NCBI RefSeq assembly: GCF_016924755.1
Contig: NZ_JAFFJX010000013.1
Span: 1-64,000 of the forward strand
From: Longitalea arenae
GTDB taxonomy: Bacteria > Bacteroidota > Bacteroidia > Chitinophagales > Chitinophagaceae
Direction of reading: 5' to 3'
DNA: 64,000 bases
Of the stretch, positions 34,489 through 43,056 are shown one piece after another. How positions within the stretch are numbered: the first letter of the stretch is position 1; each line of letters begins with the position of its first letter. The notes beneath the pieces are model-generated. The model did no database searches. It saw nothing but the letters and a program-made list of their open reading frames with translations, and had not been told where the DNA came from. Made by a program: the position numbers and the translations under genes.

Positions 34489-34520
34489 AAAAAAAAAGCG
34501 CCCCGGTTAACCGGAGCGCT
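34489..34520 (-). terminator. Terminator of rpsA
   Basis: On the minus strand AGCGCTCCGG-TTAA-CCGGGGCGCT followed by nine T; one G-T pair in the stem. It is about 95 bp after the rpsA stop. Confidence 0.92.
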
Positions 34521-34612
34521 TATATCATTCAGGAATGCTTACTGTTTATTGTTCTTCGCGCTAGGCGTTTACTGTAAGCGCTGTCCACCCCCGGCGGAAT
34601 CAGCGTTCAAGG

Positions 34613-36532
34613 TTATTCTTTTGTTTCTGTAGAACCGCCTTGTTGCTCTTCCTGTTTTAATTTTTCTTTGATCTCAGCCAGTGCACCCAGATCGCCTAAA
34701 GTAGCTTTCTCTACTTTACCCTGGATGTTTTTCACTGCTTTCTTGGTTTTATCAGCTTCAGCACGGGCTTCTTTCTTCTGAGCTTCTTTCTCTTCATGCT
34801 TAGATTGTTCCCAGATACGGGTATGCGATACTACGATGCGTTTTTCATTGCGATCGAATTCGATAACCATAAACTGGATGGTTTCATCAGCACCGATGCT
34901 TTTGCCATCTTCACGCATGAGGTGACGGTTAGGGGCAAATCCTTCCAGACCGTAAGGTAACTGAACGATGCCGCCTTTGTCGTCTCTGCGGATAACTGTT
35001 CCCTCGTGTAAAGAACCAACAGCGAATGTGCCCTGTAATGCATTCCAGGGATCTTCTTCGAGTTGTTTGTGTCCGAGTTGCAGTTTGCGGTTGTCTTTAT
35101 CAATACCAAGGATCACTACGTCGATGTTCTCACCAACTTTAGTGTACTCAGAAGGATGGTTGAAGCGTTTCAACCAGCTCAGATCGCTGATGTGGATCAT
35201 ACCACCAATACCAGGAGCCAGTTCAACGAACACACCGTAAGGAGTGATGTTCTTCACCAGGCCGGTATGACGGCTGCCCTCTGGAAATTTGGTTTCGATT
35301 GTGCTCCATGGATCTTCGCTCATTTGCTTAATAGACAAGCTCATTTTGCGATTATCTTTATCGAGCGTTACGATCTTAGCTTCGTACTCATCACCCAGTT
35401 TGAAGAATTCTTTCGCATTGATCGGTGTGTTAGCCCAGGTGATTTCACTTACGTGTACCAGACCTTCAACACCTGGCATGATCTCCAGGAATGCGCCGTA
35501 ATCTTCGATATTCACCACTTTACCTTTCACAACAGAACCTTCGTGAATGTTTTCTGGCAGAATATCCCATGGATGTGGTGTCAGTTGTTTCAGACCCAGG
35601 CTGATGCGTTTTTTCTCATCATCGAAGTCTAATACAACCACTTTCAGTTTCTGATCCAGCTTCAGCACTTCGCCCGGATGGCTGATACGGCCCCAGCTGA
35701 TATCAGTGATATACAACAGACCGTCTAAGCCGCCCAGATCCATAAAGGCGCCAAAGTCGGTGATGTTCTTGATGGTTCCTTCCAGTACCTGACCTCTTTC
35801 GAGTTTGCTCATGATCTCTGCACGTTGTGCTTCGATATCGCTTTCGATCAGGGCTTTGTGAGAAACTACGGCGTTCTTGATAGCTTCGTTGATCTTCACT
35901 ACTTTGAACTCCATGGTTTTTCCTACAAACTGATCGTAATCAGTTACAGGCTTAACGTCGATCTGTGAACCCGGTAAGAATGTTTCCATACCGAATACGT
36001 CAACGATCAAACCACCTTTGGTTTTTGAAGTAACAGTACCGGTAATAACTTCACCAGTTTTATGAACTTCAACAATTTTTTCCCAGGCGCGGGTAATGCG
36101 TGCTTGTTTGCGGCTGAGGTTCAGATGACCTTCCCGGTCTTCTTTTTCTACAACCATTACTTCCACTTCATCACCGGTTTTCAGGTTGGGCAGATCACGG
36201 AATTCGTTTAAAGAAACCAGACCATCGCTCTTAAATCCGATGTTGATTACCACATCAGTTTTAGTGAGCGCCACTACCAGACCTTTTACGAGCTCACCGT
36301 CGGTAACAGCTTTGAAAGTGCCTTCGTACACAGCATCGTACTTTGCTTTCTCGTCTTTGCTGTAAGAAGCCACATTACGTTTGTCGATACTCCAGTCGAA
36401 ATCGTCGTGAGCACTATTATCCACAACTTCAGGAGCTGCAGGTGCTTTTGGTGTCGCTGTAGCTTCTTCACCCTGTGCGGCTGCAGAAGACTCCTGTGCA
36501 TCAGCGTTTAATTGTTTAATAAATTGAAACAT
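34613..36532 (-). CDS. rpsA: 30S ribosomal protein S1
   Basis: 639 residues, longer than the 557 of E. coli S1 due to an N-terminal Ala/Glu-rich extension (about 1-45) and a charged C-terminal tail (KHEEKEAQKKEARAEADKTK). Six S1/OB domains lie between about residues 70 and 570; DFGAFMDL, DYGAFLEI and PYGVFVEL are the hallmark turns. S1 brings mRNA to the 30S subunit. In Bacteroidota, where Shine-Dalgarno sequences are weak, it matters particularly. It stands alone with its own promoter, leader hairpin and terminator. Confidence 0.97.
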   Translation of the reverse strand: MFQFIKQLNADAQESSAAAQGEEATATPKAPAAPEVVDNSAHDDFDWSIDKRNVASYSKDEKAKYDAVYEGTFKAVTDGELVKGLVVALTKTDVVINIGFKSDGLVSLNEFRDLPNLKTGDEVEVMVVEKEDREGHLNLSRKQARITRAWEKIVEVHKTGEVITGTVTSKTKGGLIVDVFGMETFLPGSQIDVKPVTDYDQFVGKTMEFKVVKINEAIKNAVVSHKALIESDIEAQRAEIMSKLERGQVLEGTIKNITDFGAFMDLGGLDGLLYITDISWGRISHPGEVLKLDQKLKVVVLDFDDEKKRISLGLKQLTPHPWDILPENIHEGSVVKGKVVNIEDYGAFLEIMPGVEGLVHVSEITWANTPINAKEFFKLGDEYEAKIVTLDKDNRKMSLSIKQMSEDPWSTIETKFPEGSRHTGLVKNITPYGVFVELAPGIGGMIHISDLSWLKRFNHPSEYTKVGENIDVVILGIDKDNRKLQLGHKQLEEDPWNALQGTFAVGSLHEGTVIRRDDKGGIVQLPYGLEGFAPNRHLMREDGKSIGADETIQFMVIEFDRNEKRIVVSHTRIWEQSKHEEKEAQKKEARAEADKTKKAVKNIQGKVEKATLGDLGALAEIKEKLKQEEQQGGSTETKE

Positions 36533-36541
36533 GATAAAAAA

Positions 36542-36572
36542 CCCGATGATTTTAATTCGGGCTGCAAAGATA
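36542..36572 (-). promoter_or_regulatory. rpsA -7 element and 5'-leader hairpin
   Basis: The minus strand reads TATCTTTG (36572-36565), then GC and a 5-bp hairpin CCCGA...TCGGG (arms 36561-36557 and 36546-36542), then TTTTTT and the ATG at 36532. The leader of about 27 nt is thus mostly a small terminator-like hairpin. The rpsJ leader has the same layout. Confidence 0.55.
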
Positions 36573-36934
36573 GGCCAAAATGCTGAATAGTAATGGCTTT
36601 ACGCGTTTTTTTTCGCCTGGTAAACGATTGATTTGCACCGCATTAATCAATGCATTTTCAACCCGCTCCCAAATCATTCCGCGCACCCGCAGTTTATCGT
36701 ATTGATACAGCAATCGACGGGAAAATAATAATCGGCCTTAATAGTATGATTAACATTGCAAAAACGATTAGCCGTACCAACAGTATATATTGCACGAAAA
36801 TCTACTTTGGCTTGGGAAAACGTGTATAAATAAGATTGTTTTTAATTAATGAAAATTATTTTTTTGTGCAGTTATTCTGATAGGCGCTTTTTCTTTTTAC
36901 ATTTATCGAAAATTTTTTCAACTGACTATTTGTT
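36573..36934. other. Intergenic region between divergent rpsA and DUF1572 gene
   Basis: About 360 bp, AT-rich, holding the upstream parts of both promoters. No gene or strong repeat seen. Confidence 0.45.
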
Positions 36935-37396
36935 ATGATTACACCAGTTTTGATCACATTATTTGAGCGGGACCTGAATAAACTGACGGAAGAGATCTCC
37001 CAATACCCTGATGACAGCAGCTTGTGGGTAGTGAAAGAAGGGATCAAGAACAGTGGCGGCAATCTGTGTTTGCACCTGACAGGCAGCTTACAACATTTTA
37101 TTGGCGCTGTGTTGGGCGAATCGGGCTATATACGTAATCGCGAAGCAGAATTCAACTTAAAGAATATCAGCAAACACAAACTGTTGAATGAAATAGAAAA
37201 TGCTAAAGTAGCCGTTAAGGATGCATTGGAACAAACCAGTAAAAAAGAACTGGAAAAAAATTATCCCCTGCCTATTAATGGTGAAACAATAACAACAGAG
37301 TATTTATTGTTGCACATGCTGACCCATTTGAATTATCATATCGGTCAGATCAATTACCACAGAAGGTTGTTGGGATTCCCGCAAACCACTGAGTAA
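36935..37396 (+). CDS. DUF1572 / DinB-superfamily protein
   Basis: 153 residues, a four-helix-bundle protein. Three histidines expected to bind a divalent metal are present: HLTGSLQHF and HLNYHIGQINYH. DUF1572/YfiT-like proteins are metal-dependent hydrolases or thiol transferases; the reaction is unknown. It is a single gene, divergent from rpsA. Confidence 0.85.
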   Translation: MITPVLITLFERDLNKLTEEISQYPDDSSLWVVKEGIKNSGGNLCLHLTGSLQHFIGAVLGESGYIRNREAEFNLKNISKHKLLNEIENAKVAVKDALEQTSKKELEKNYPLPINGETITTEYLLLHMLTHLNYHIGQINYHRRLLGFPQTTE

Positions 37397-37431
37397 TGAA
37401 AGTTTCAGGCAACATTCAACTGTCTTAAATA

Positions 37432-37487
37432 CAGTTGGCAGTTGGCAATTTGCAGTGTACAACTGCCAACTGCTAACTGCTAACTTG
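37432..37487. repeat. Heptamer array with internal inverted repeat, 8 units
   Basis: In-phase 7-bp words CAGTTGG x2, CAATTTG, CAGTGTA, CAACTGC x2, TAACTGC, TAACTTG. The first and last halves are complementary: AGTTGGCAGTTG (37433-37444) pairs perfectly with CAACTGCCAACT (37460-37471). It lies between two convergent stop codons and can form a hairpin in both transcripts. Confidence 0.9.
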
Positions 37488-37515
37488 AAAATGACTGGTA
37501 GAGGAGAATTATGAA

Positions 37516-38808
37516 CTATGCCGTTTGAGCGATCGCTTTTGCTGCAATATATCCACTCGTCCAGGCATGCTGAAAGTTGAAACCGCCGGTAATGCCATCG
37601 ACGTCCAGTATTTCTCCTGCGAAATATAAATGGGGTATGATCTTGCTTTGCATGGTATTGGCATCCACTTCCGACAACTGAATGCCACCTGCTGTTACAA
37701 ACTCTTCCTTAAATGTCGTTTTTCCCTGCACTTTGAATTCCTGGGCACAACAATTTGTAATTAACCTGTTCTGTTCCTTGGCAGGCAGATCGGCCCAACG
37801 TTTATCTTCATCGATGCCTGATTGCTGCAACAAGTATTGCCATAACCGTTGTGGCAGATCAAATGGATTGCGATTGCCAATTTTTTGCGAAGCAAGCTCG
37901 AAGCGCAAAGCCTGCAAATGCTCGCGTAAAGTATTTTCATTGAAAAGCGGCAGCCAGTTGATGATAATGGCAAATTGCCAGTTACCCGTAGCCAGCTGCC
38001 TCGCCCCCCAGGCCGATAAGCGCAGCACTGCCGGACCGCTCATCCCCCAGTGTGTAACCAACAACGGCCCTTTGGCCATCAAATTAGTACCAGTTATTTT
38101 TACCGCAGCTTCCGGAACAGAAACGCCCATCAATTGCGTTATGGGATTACCGGGCATATTGAAAGTGAATAAGGAAGGAACCGGCTCTGCAATCGTATGA
38201 CCTAACTGTTGCAGCCAGCTGAATTGGGCAGCTTTCGCATAACCCCCACTCGCAACACATACAAAGTCAGCAGTCAGCTGCCGGCCCTCAGAGAGCTCCA
38301 AAATAAATTGCCTGTCATTACTTGTTCCACTACCATCGTCGTTCTTACTTCCAACTTCATTCTTCTCATTATGAGTTTGCAATTGCAGGCTCTTTACCTC
38401 GCTCATCTTCCTTATTGCTATCCCAAACTTATTCGCTTCCCGCATCAAACAATCGATGATCGATTGCGAAGAATTTGATTGCGGAAACATGCGGCCATCA
38501 TCCTCCGTTTTCAATGGCACTCCGCGTTCGGTAAACCACTGAATCGTATCGGTAGTAAAAAACTGGTGAAATGCTTTTTTCAGAAAATTAGCGCCGCGTG
38601 GATAATGGCGGATCATATCAGCAATGGAAAAACAGGCATGCGTTACATTGCAACGGCCACCCCCGGATATTCTTACCTTGGAAAGTAATTTGCCGGTCTT
38701 TTCGAGAATAATAACTTCCAGCGAAGGATGCAGGCGGGCAGCATTCACGGCACAAAAAAATCCGGCTGCCCCGCCTCCTATTACAACTAATCTTTTTTTT
38801 CCACTCAC
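37516..38808 (-). CDS. HI0933/BaiN-family FAD-dependent oxidoreductase
   Basis: 430 residues. Rossmann FAD site VVIGGGAAGFFCAVNAA, then ISGGGRCNVTH, a family signature, a middle lid domain and the closing GGFNFQHAWTSGYIAA motif. Members reduce quinone-like or bile-acid substrates (BaiN); the native substrate is unclear. It starts 9 bp after the map stop, so it is probably transcribed from the end of the ribosomal gene cluster. Confidence 0.9.
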   Translation of the reverse strand: MSGKKRLVVIGGGAAGFFCAVNAARLHPSLEVIILEKTGKLLSKVRISGGGRCNVTHACFSIADMIRHYPRGANFLKKAFHQFFTTDTIQWFTERGVPLKTEDDGRMFPQSNSSQSIIDCLMREANKFGIAIRKMSEVKSLQLQTHNEKNEVGSKNDDGSGTSNDRQFILELSEGRQLTADFVCVASGGYAKAAQFSWLQQLGHTIAEPVPSLFTFNMPGNPITQLMGVSVPEAAVKITGTNLMAKGPLLVTHWGMSGPAVLRLSAWGARQLATGNWQFAIIINWLPLFNENTLREHLQALRFELASQKIGNRNPFDLPQRLWQYLLQQSGIDEDKRWADLPAKEQNRLITNCCAQEFKVQGKTTFKEEFVTAGGIQLSEVDANTMQSKIIPHLYFAGEILDVDGITGGFNFQHAWTSGYIAAKAIAQTA

Positions 38809-38817
38809 TTATATTAC

Positions 38818-39627
38818 TTAAAAAACTTCACTCGAAACCTTTAAATTCGGATTGGCTGCCTCAGCAGCTTCAATGATACTGTAATCACTTAATATGTCAG
38901 CTTTCCCTTTACGCACACACACATCATGTTCAAAATGTACAGAGGGTTTATGATCCACCGTGCGCACCGTCCAGCCATCGTCTTCGGTATATACCTCTTT
39001 TTTGCCCATATTGATCATGGGTTCAATGGCCAGCACCAGTCCTTCTTTCAGTACCGGCCCCGTACCCCGGCGGCCATAGTTAGGCACCTGCGGATCTTCA
39101 TGTAACATTTTTCCCAGCCCATGCCCTACCAGTTCCCGCACGACCCCATAGCCATGTTTTTTCTCCGTATGCTCCTGGATGGCAAAAGCGATATCGCCAA
39201 TACGGTTGCCGGCGATGGCCTTTTCAATGCCTTTGTATAAAGATTCTTTTGTAATGCGTATCAGTTTCATGACATCTGCGCCCGGATCGCCTATTGCGAA
39301 TGTATACGCATGATCGCCATGAAAACCGTTCTTATAAACACCGATATCTACAGAAATGATATCCCCTTCCTTTAATTCTTCCTTGCCCGGAAAACCATGT
39401 ACTACCACATCGTTCACAGAGATACAGGAGTTGTAAGGATAACCTTTGTAGTTCAGGAAGGTGGGGGACGCCTGATGATCGCGGATGAACTCACCGATCA
39501 CCTTGTCGAGCGAAAGGGTAGTGATGCCCGGTTTTAAAAGACCGGCAATATGGGCCAGCGTTTTACTTACCAGCAAAGCGCTTTCCCGCATCAGGGCAAT
39601 TTCTGCTTCAGTTTTATAATAAATCAT
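38818..39627 (-). CDS. map: Methionine aminopeptidase type I
   Basis: 269 residues. Removes the start methionine from new proteins. All five metal ligands are visible: D in ISVDIG, D in HGDHAY, H in GHGLG, E in AIEPM and E in HFEHDV. There is no N-terminal SH3 or zinc extension, so it is a type Ia enzyme. It follows secY, as in most bacteria, but a terminator-like hairpin lies between. The usual next genes (infA, rpmJ, rpsM...) are not here. Confidence 0.96.
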   Translation of the reverse strand: MIYYKTEAEIALMRESALLVSKTLAHIAGLLKPGITTLSLDKVIGEFIRDHQASPTFLNYKGYPYNSCISVNDVVVHGFPGKEELKEGDIISVDIGVYKNGFHGDHAYTFAIGDPGADVMKLIRITKESLYKGIEKAIAGNRIGDIAFAIQEHTEKKHGYGVVRELVGHGLGKMLHEDPQVPNYGRRGTGPVLKEGLVLAIEPMINMGKKEVYTEDDGWTVRTVDHKPSVHFEHDVCVRKGKADILSDYSIIEAAEAANPNLKVSSEVF

Positions 39628-39644
39628 CTCAATGAGTAGATATT

Positions 39645-39681
39645 AAAACAAAACCTGACAACTAACTACAGCTGTCAGGTT
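39645..39681 (-). terminator. Terminator or attenuator between secY and map
   Basis: AACCTGACA/TGTCAGGTT (9 bp) with a 12-base loop, then TTGTTTT on the minus strand. It would reduce read-through into map. Confidence 0.7.
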
Positions 39682-39702
39682 CGGTTTGCTGAAAAATATT
39701 TT

Positions 39703-41034
39703 TTACATAGAAGATGCCGGGGTCACCTGCTGGCGTCCCTGAATTCTTCCACTCTTCATTAAGCCATCATATTGACGCATCAGCAACTGGGTTTCTATCT
39801 GTTGAAGCGTATCCAGAATTACACCTACCATGATCAGCAGGGAGGTACCTCCAAAGAAAGAAGAGAATGATTGCTGAATGCCCATTCTTTGTGCAAAGCC
39901 TGGCAAAATACCAACCAGCGCAAGCAATACCGCACCGGGGAATGTGATCTTATCCATTACAGCACCGATGTAATCGGCTGTAGGCTGACCGGGCTTTACG
40001 CCGGGGATAAATCCGTTATTACGTTTCAGGTCGTCTGCAATTTGCTTGGGGTTAAAGATCAGGGCAGTGTACAGGAAGGTAAAACCGATTACCATAACTG
40101 CATAGATGATCATATACCAGTAGTTGCTGTGATTACCAAACACGGCTGCAAGGCCTTTTGTTGAGTCGAAATTGCTTAACAAAGTGGGTAAGAACATGAT
40201 CGCCTGGGCAAAGATGATAGGCATTACACCGGCGCTGTTCACCTTTAAAGGTAAGAACTGACGGGCGCCGCCAAACTGGCGATTGCCTACGATCTGTTTG
40301 GCGTATTGTACAGGCACTTTGCGAACACCCTGGATCAGGATGATAAGGCCCATGATGATGGCAACCAGGATAGCAATTTCAATTACGAAGATCAGCAATC
40401 CGCCACCGCCTCTGTTGGAGCGGGCTGCCCACTCCTGCCACAGGGATTGGGGCAAACGGGCCAGGATACCAACCATGATGATCACAGAGCTTCCATTACC
40501 CAAACCTTTGTCGGTGATCTTTTCACCAATCCACATTACGAACAGGGTGCCTGCAGTAAGGATGACGGTGGTAGACAACCAGAAGAAGGGTTTGTACGAT
40601 TCAACCATGGCCTGGCCGTTGGTAGTATTCAGGAATGCTACATAGGCGCTGGCCTGTAATATCGTAACCAGTACGGTTAAGTAACGGGTGTATTGATTGA
40701 TCTTTTTACGACCGCTGTCGCCTTCCTTTTGTAATTTCTGGAATGGCGGATACAGGATGGTCATTAACTGAATAAAGATAGAGGCAGAAATGTACGGCAT
40801 GATACCAAGGGCCAGGATAGAAGCCTGCGAAAAGGCTCCACCGGCAAAGGCATCGATCAGTCCAAGAATGCCGCCAGAGGATGCACCTGTTGTGATTTTA
40901 TCGGGGTCTATACCGGGCAATACAATGTGAGTGCCTAAACGGTAAACGGCTATCAGGGTAATGGTAACCAGAATTTTACTCCTCAGCTCCTCAATACTCC
41001 AGATATTTTTGAGTGTTTGTATAAACTTTTTCAC
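39703..41034 (-). CDS. secY: Preprotein translocase subunit SecY
   Basis: 443 residues with ten transmembrane helices, the central channel of the Sec translocon. Conserved LGTHIVLPGIDP N-terminal segment and the plug helix after TM1 (GGILGLIDAFAGGA). Cytoplasmic loop with the ribosome/SecA contact region (VRKVPVQYAKQIVG) is intact. It is the last gene of the spc operon. Confidence 0.97.
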   Translation of the reverse strand: MKKFIQTLKNIWSIEELRSKILVTITLIAVYRLGTHIVLPGIDPDKITTGASSGGILGLIDAFAGGAFSQASILALGIMPYISASIFIQLMTILYPPFQKLQKEGDSGRKKINQYTRYLTVLVTILQASAYVAFLNTTNGQAMVESYKPFFWLSTTVILTAGTLFVMWIGEKITDKGLGNGSSVIIMVGILARLPQSLWQEWAARSNRGGGGLLIFVIEIAILVAIIMGLIILIQGVRKVPVQYAKQIVGNRQFGGARQFLPLKVNSAGVMPIIFAQAIMFLPTLLSNFDSTKGLAAVFGNHSNYWYMIIYAVMVIGFTFLYTALIFNPKQIADDLKRNNGFIPGVKPGQPTADYIGAVMDKITFPGAVLLALVGILPGFAQRMGIQQSFSSFFGGTSLLIMVGVILDTLQQIETQLLMRQYDGLMKSGRIQGRQQVTPASSM

Positions 41035-41111
41035 GGATTTACCAAGATTTTAGATTTCTCTCTAACAAAAAAAAGACGCATGGTTTATGCGTCTATGCAA
41101 GTTAGGAAAAA

Positions 41112-41561
41112 TTACTTTACCAATTCTACTGAACCGCCGGCAGCTTCAACAGCCTGCTTCGCTTTTTCACTGATAGCATTCACCTTGAAAGCTACTTTAG
41201 CTTTCAGCTCGCCGTTACCTAATATTTTTATTTTATCTGTTTGACCAACCAGGCCCCACTCTCTCAGGGTTTCATGGTTAAACTCAGACAGTTCATATTT
41301 TTCTACCAGATGATCGATCTGACCGAGATTAAATACTTTATACTCAACACGGAATGGATTCTTGAAACCACGTTTCGGCAAACGACGCTGAATGGGCATC
41401 TGTCCACCTTCGTGGGCATTCTTACGTTGATAACCTGCACGGCTCTGGCCCCCTTTGTTACCTTTTGTAGAAGTGCCACCTTTACCGGAAGCTTCACCAC
41501 GACCTAAACGTTTTTCTCTGTGCGTTGCGCCTTTCGCAGGCTTCAATTCATGTAATTTCAT
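41112..41561 (-). CDS. rplO: 50S ribosomal protein L15
   Basis: 149 residues. N-terminal KPAKGATHREKRLGRGEASG, the glycine-rich loop and the C-terminal KAKQAVEAAGGSVELVK segment are L15 hallmarks. Located between rpmD and secY as in other bacteria. Confidence 0.97.
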   Translation of the reverse strand: MKLHELKPAKGATHREKRLGRGEASGKGGTSTKGNKGGQSRAGYQRKNAHEGGQMPIQRRLPKRGFKNPFRVEYKVFNLGQIDHLVEKYELSEFNHETLREWGLVGQTDKIKILGNGELKAKVAFKVNAISEKAKQAVEAAGGSVELVK

Positions 41562-41608
41562 CTTACTTGATTTTTACTTACGGGGAATCGCCCCTCGCTT
41601 TAATTAAT

Positions 41609-41640
41609 TTGATAATGTGCTAATTTGCTAATGTGCTAAT
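41609..41640. repeat. Octamer array, GTGCTAAT type, 4 units
   Basis: TTGATAAT, GTGCTAAT, TTGCTAAT, GTGCTAAT, upstream of the rplO start on the minus strand. Reverse complementary to the array at 41709-41740. Confidence 0.88.
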
Positions 41641-41708
41641 AAAAGAACGCGAAATTAATGAATTACCAATTTAAACCGGCAATCAGCTATTATTCAATGC
41701 GGTTTTCC

Positions 41709-41740
41709 ATTAGCACATCAGCACATTAGCTAATTAGCTA
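41709..41740. repeat. Octamer array, ATTAGCAC/ATTAGCTA type, overlapping the rpmD 3' end
   Basis: ATTAGCAC, ATCAGCAC, ATTAGCTA, ATTAGCTA. The rpmD codons for LAN and the stop TAG (41730-41741) lie within it. Confidence 0.9.
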
Positions 41741-41915
41741 ATTCTTCTACTTTTACCAGGTGGGTTACTTTGCGAACCATACCCAGGATCTGCGGAGTTG
41801 CTTCTACCTCTTTGGTAGCGTTCGTTTTATTCAAGCCCAGGGCCTGCAGCGTCAGTTTCTGGCGCTCAGGACGATCAATAGGACTTTTTACTAAAGTGAT
41901 TTTAATCTTTTTCAT
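41730..41915 (-). CDS. rpmD: 50S ribosomal protein L30
   Basis: 61 residues. IKITLVKSPIDRPERQ and LGLNKTNATKEVEATP are typical L30. ATG 41915 is used rather than a TTG three codons upstream. The final three codons, LAN, plus the stop codon coincide with the octamer repeat, so the end of the protein may have been altered by repeat insertion. Confidence 0.95.
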   Translation of the reverse strand: MKKIKITLVKSPIDRPERQKLTLQALGLNKTNATKEVEATPQILGMVRKVTHLVKVEELAN

Positions 41916-42017
41916 TGCCTTCAATCTCCACCAAACGGAGGAGAAATTTAAAGTTTGAAATTATTTGAAATAACGGGTTCCTCTAACTCCTCCGCCAGCC
42001 GGCGGATCAGTGGGTGT

Positions 42018-42536
42018 TTATCCGTTAAATACTTTCTTCAGGTTGAGTTTGCGCTGACGGGCAACAGTAACCGGTTCGCGTAGTAAAGCCAGGGCCTTAA
42101 AGGTAGCTTTTACCACGTTATGCGGGTTAGCAGAACCCAGTGATTTTGCCAGAACGTCGGTGATACCGGCGCTTTCCAGCACTGCACGCATGCTACCTCC
42201 GGCGATCACACCGGTACCATGAGCAGCAGGCTTAACCAGTACTTTGGCAGCACCTTCTTTAGCCCATTGGTCGTGGGGGATGGTTCCGTGCATGATAGGC
42301 ACTTTAATCAGGTTCTTTTTGGCGTCTTCGATACCTTTGGTAATTGCTTCCTGAACTTCTTTAGCTTTTCCCAGACCATGACCTACCACACCATTTCCGT
42401 TACCTACTACTACCAGGGCAGAAAAACTGAAAGCGCGACCACCTTTGGTTGTTTTAACAACGCGGTTAATAGCCACCACTTTCTCTTTCAGCTCAATATC
42501 GCCGGCTTTAACCCTGTTTAAATTAACTTTTGCCAT
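42018..42536 (-). CDS. rpsE: 30S ribosomal protein S5
   Basis: 172 residues. The double-stranded RNA-binding-like N-terminal domain ([24 protein letters not shown]) and the C-terminal domain ([22 protein letters not shown]) are intact. S5 acts in decoding fidelity. Confidence 0.97.
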   Translation of the reverse strand: MAKVNLNRVKAGDIELKEKVVAINRVVKTTKGGRAFSFSALVVVGNGNGVVGHGLGKAKEVQEAITKGIEDAKKNLIKVPIMHGTIPHDQWAKEGAAKVLVKPAAHGTGVIAGGSMRAVLESAGITDVLAKSLGSANPHNVVKATFKALALLREPVTVARQRKLNLKKVFNG

Positions 42537-42579
42537 TATTTCTATTTGAAATTATTCGGAATTGTAAATGTGAATTGTC

Positions 42580-42933
42580 TTAAAATTCAAGGCCTCCTTC
42601 ACGAGCACCTTCGGCAACACTTTGTACACGGCCATGATACAGGTTACCACCGCGGTCGAAAACGATCCTGGTGATACCCAGCTCTTTTGCTTTGCGGGCA
42701 ATTGCCTGACCTACCAGTTTGCTTTTTTCAACTTTGGTTCCTTTTTGAGCGCTGATATCCTTATCGCGGCTAGAAGCGGCAGCCAATGTAAAGCCTTTGT
42801 CATCATCGATCAGCTGTACATAAATATCGCTGTTGCTGCGAAATACAGCCAGCCTTGGCTTTTCAGCGGTACCAGCTACCTTTTTACGAATGCGGTAGCG
42901 GATCTTCTGCCTTTGTTCTAATTTGGTATTCAT
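42580..42933 (-). CDS. rplR: 50S ribosomal protein L18
   Basis: 117 residues. [18 protein letters not shown] and [18 protein letters not shown] match L18, which brings 5S rRNA to the large subunit. Confidence 0.97.
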   Translation of the reverse strand: MNTKLEQRQKIRYRIRKKVAGTAEKPRLAVFRSNSDIYVQLIDDDKGFTLAAASSRDKDISAQKGTKVEKSKLVGQAIARKAKELGITRIVFDRGGNLYHGRVQSVAEGAREGGLEF

Positions 42934-42980
42934 TGCTTTTATTTTTTGCCCTCCGATACTGCCGGAAAGCGAATGTTAAT

Positions 42981-43054
42981 GTGATAATGTGCTAATCTGC
43001 TAATGTGCTAATGTTTTCTTCAATTAGCACATTAGCACATTAGCTAATTAGCTA
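42981..43054. repeat. Opposed octamer arrays between rplF and rplR, hairpin-forming
   Basis: 42981-43012 is GTGATAAT, GTGCTAAT, CTGCTAAT, GTGCTAAT; 43023-43054 is ATTAGCAC x2, ATTAGCTA x2, with 10 bases between. The inner 15 bp pair perfectly and about 26 of 32 positions pair overall, giving a long intercistronic RNA hairpin. Confidence 0.92.
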
Positions 43055-43056
43055 AT

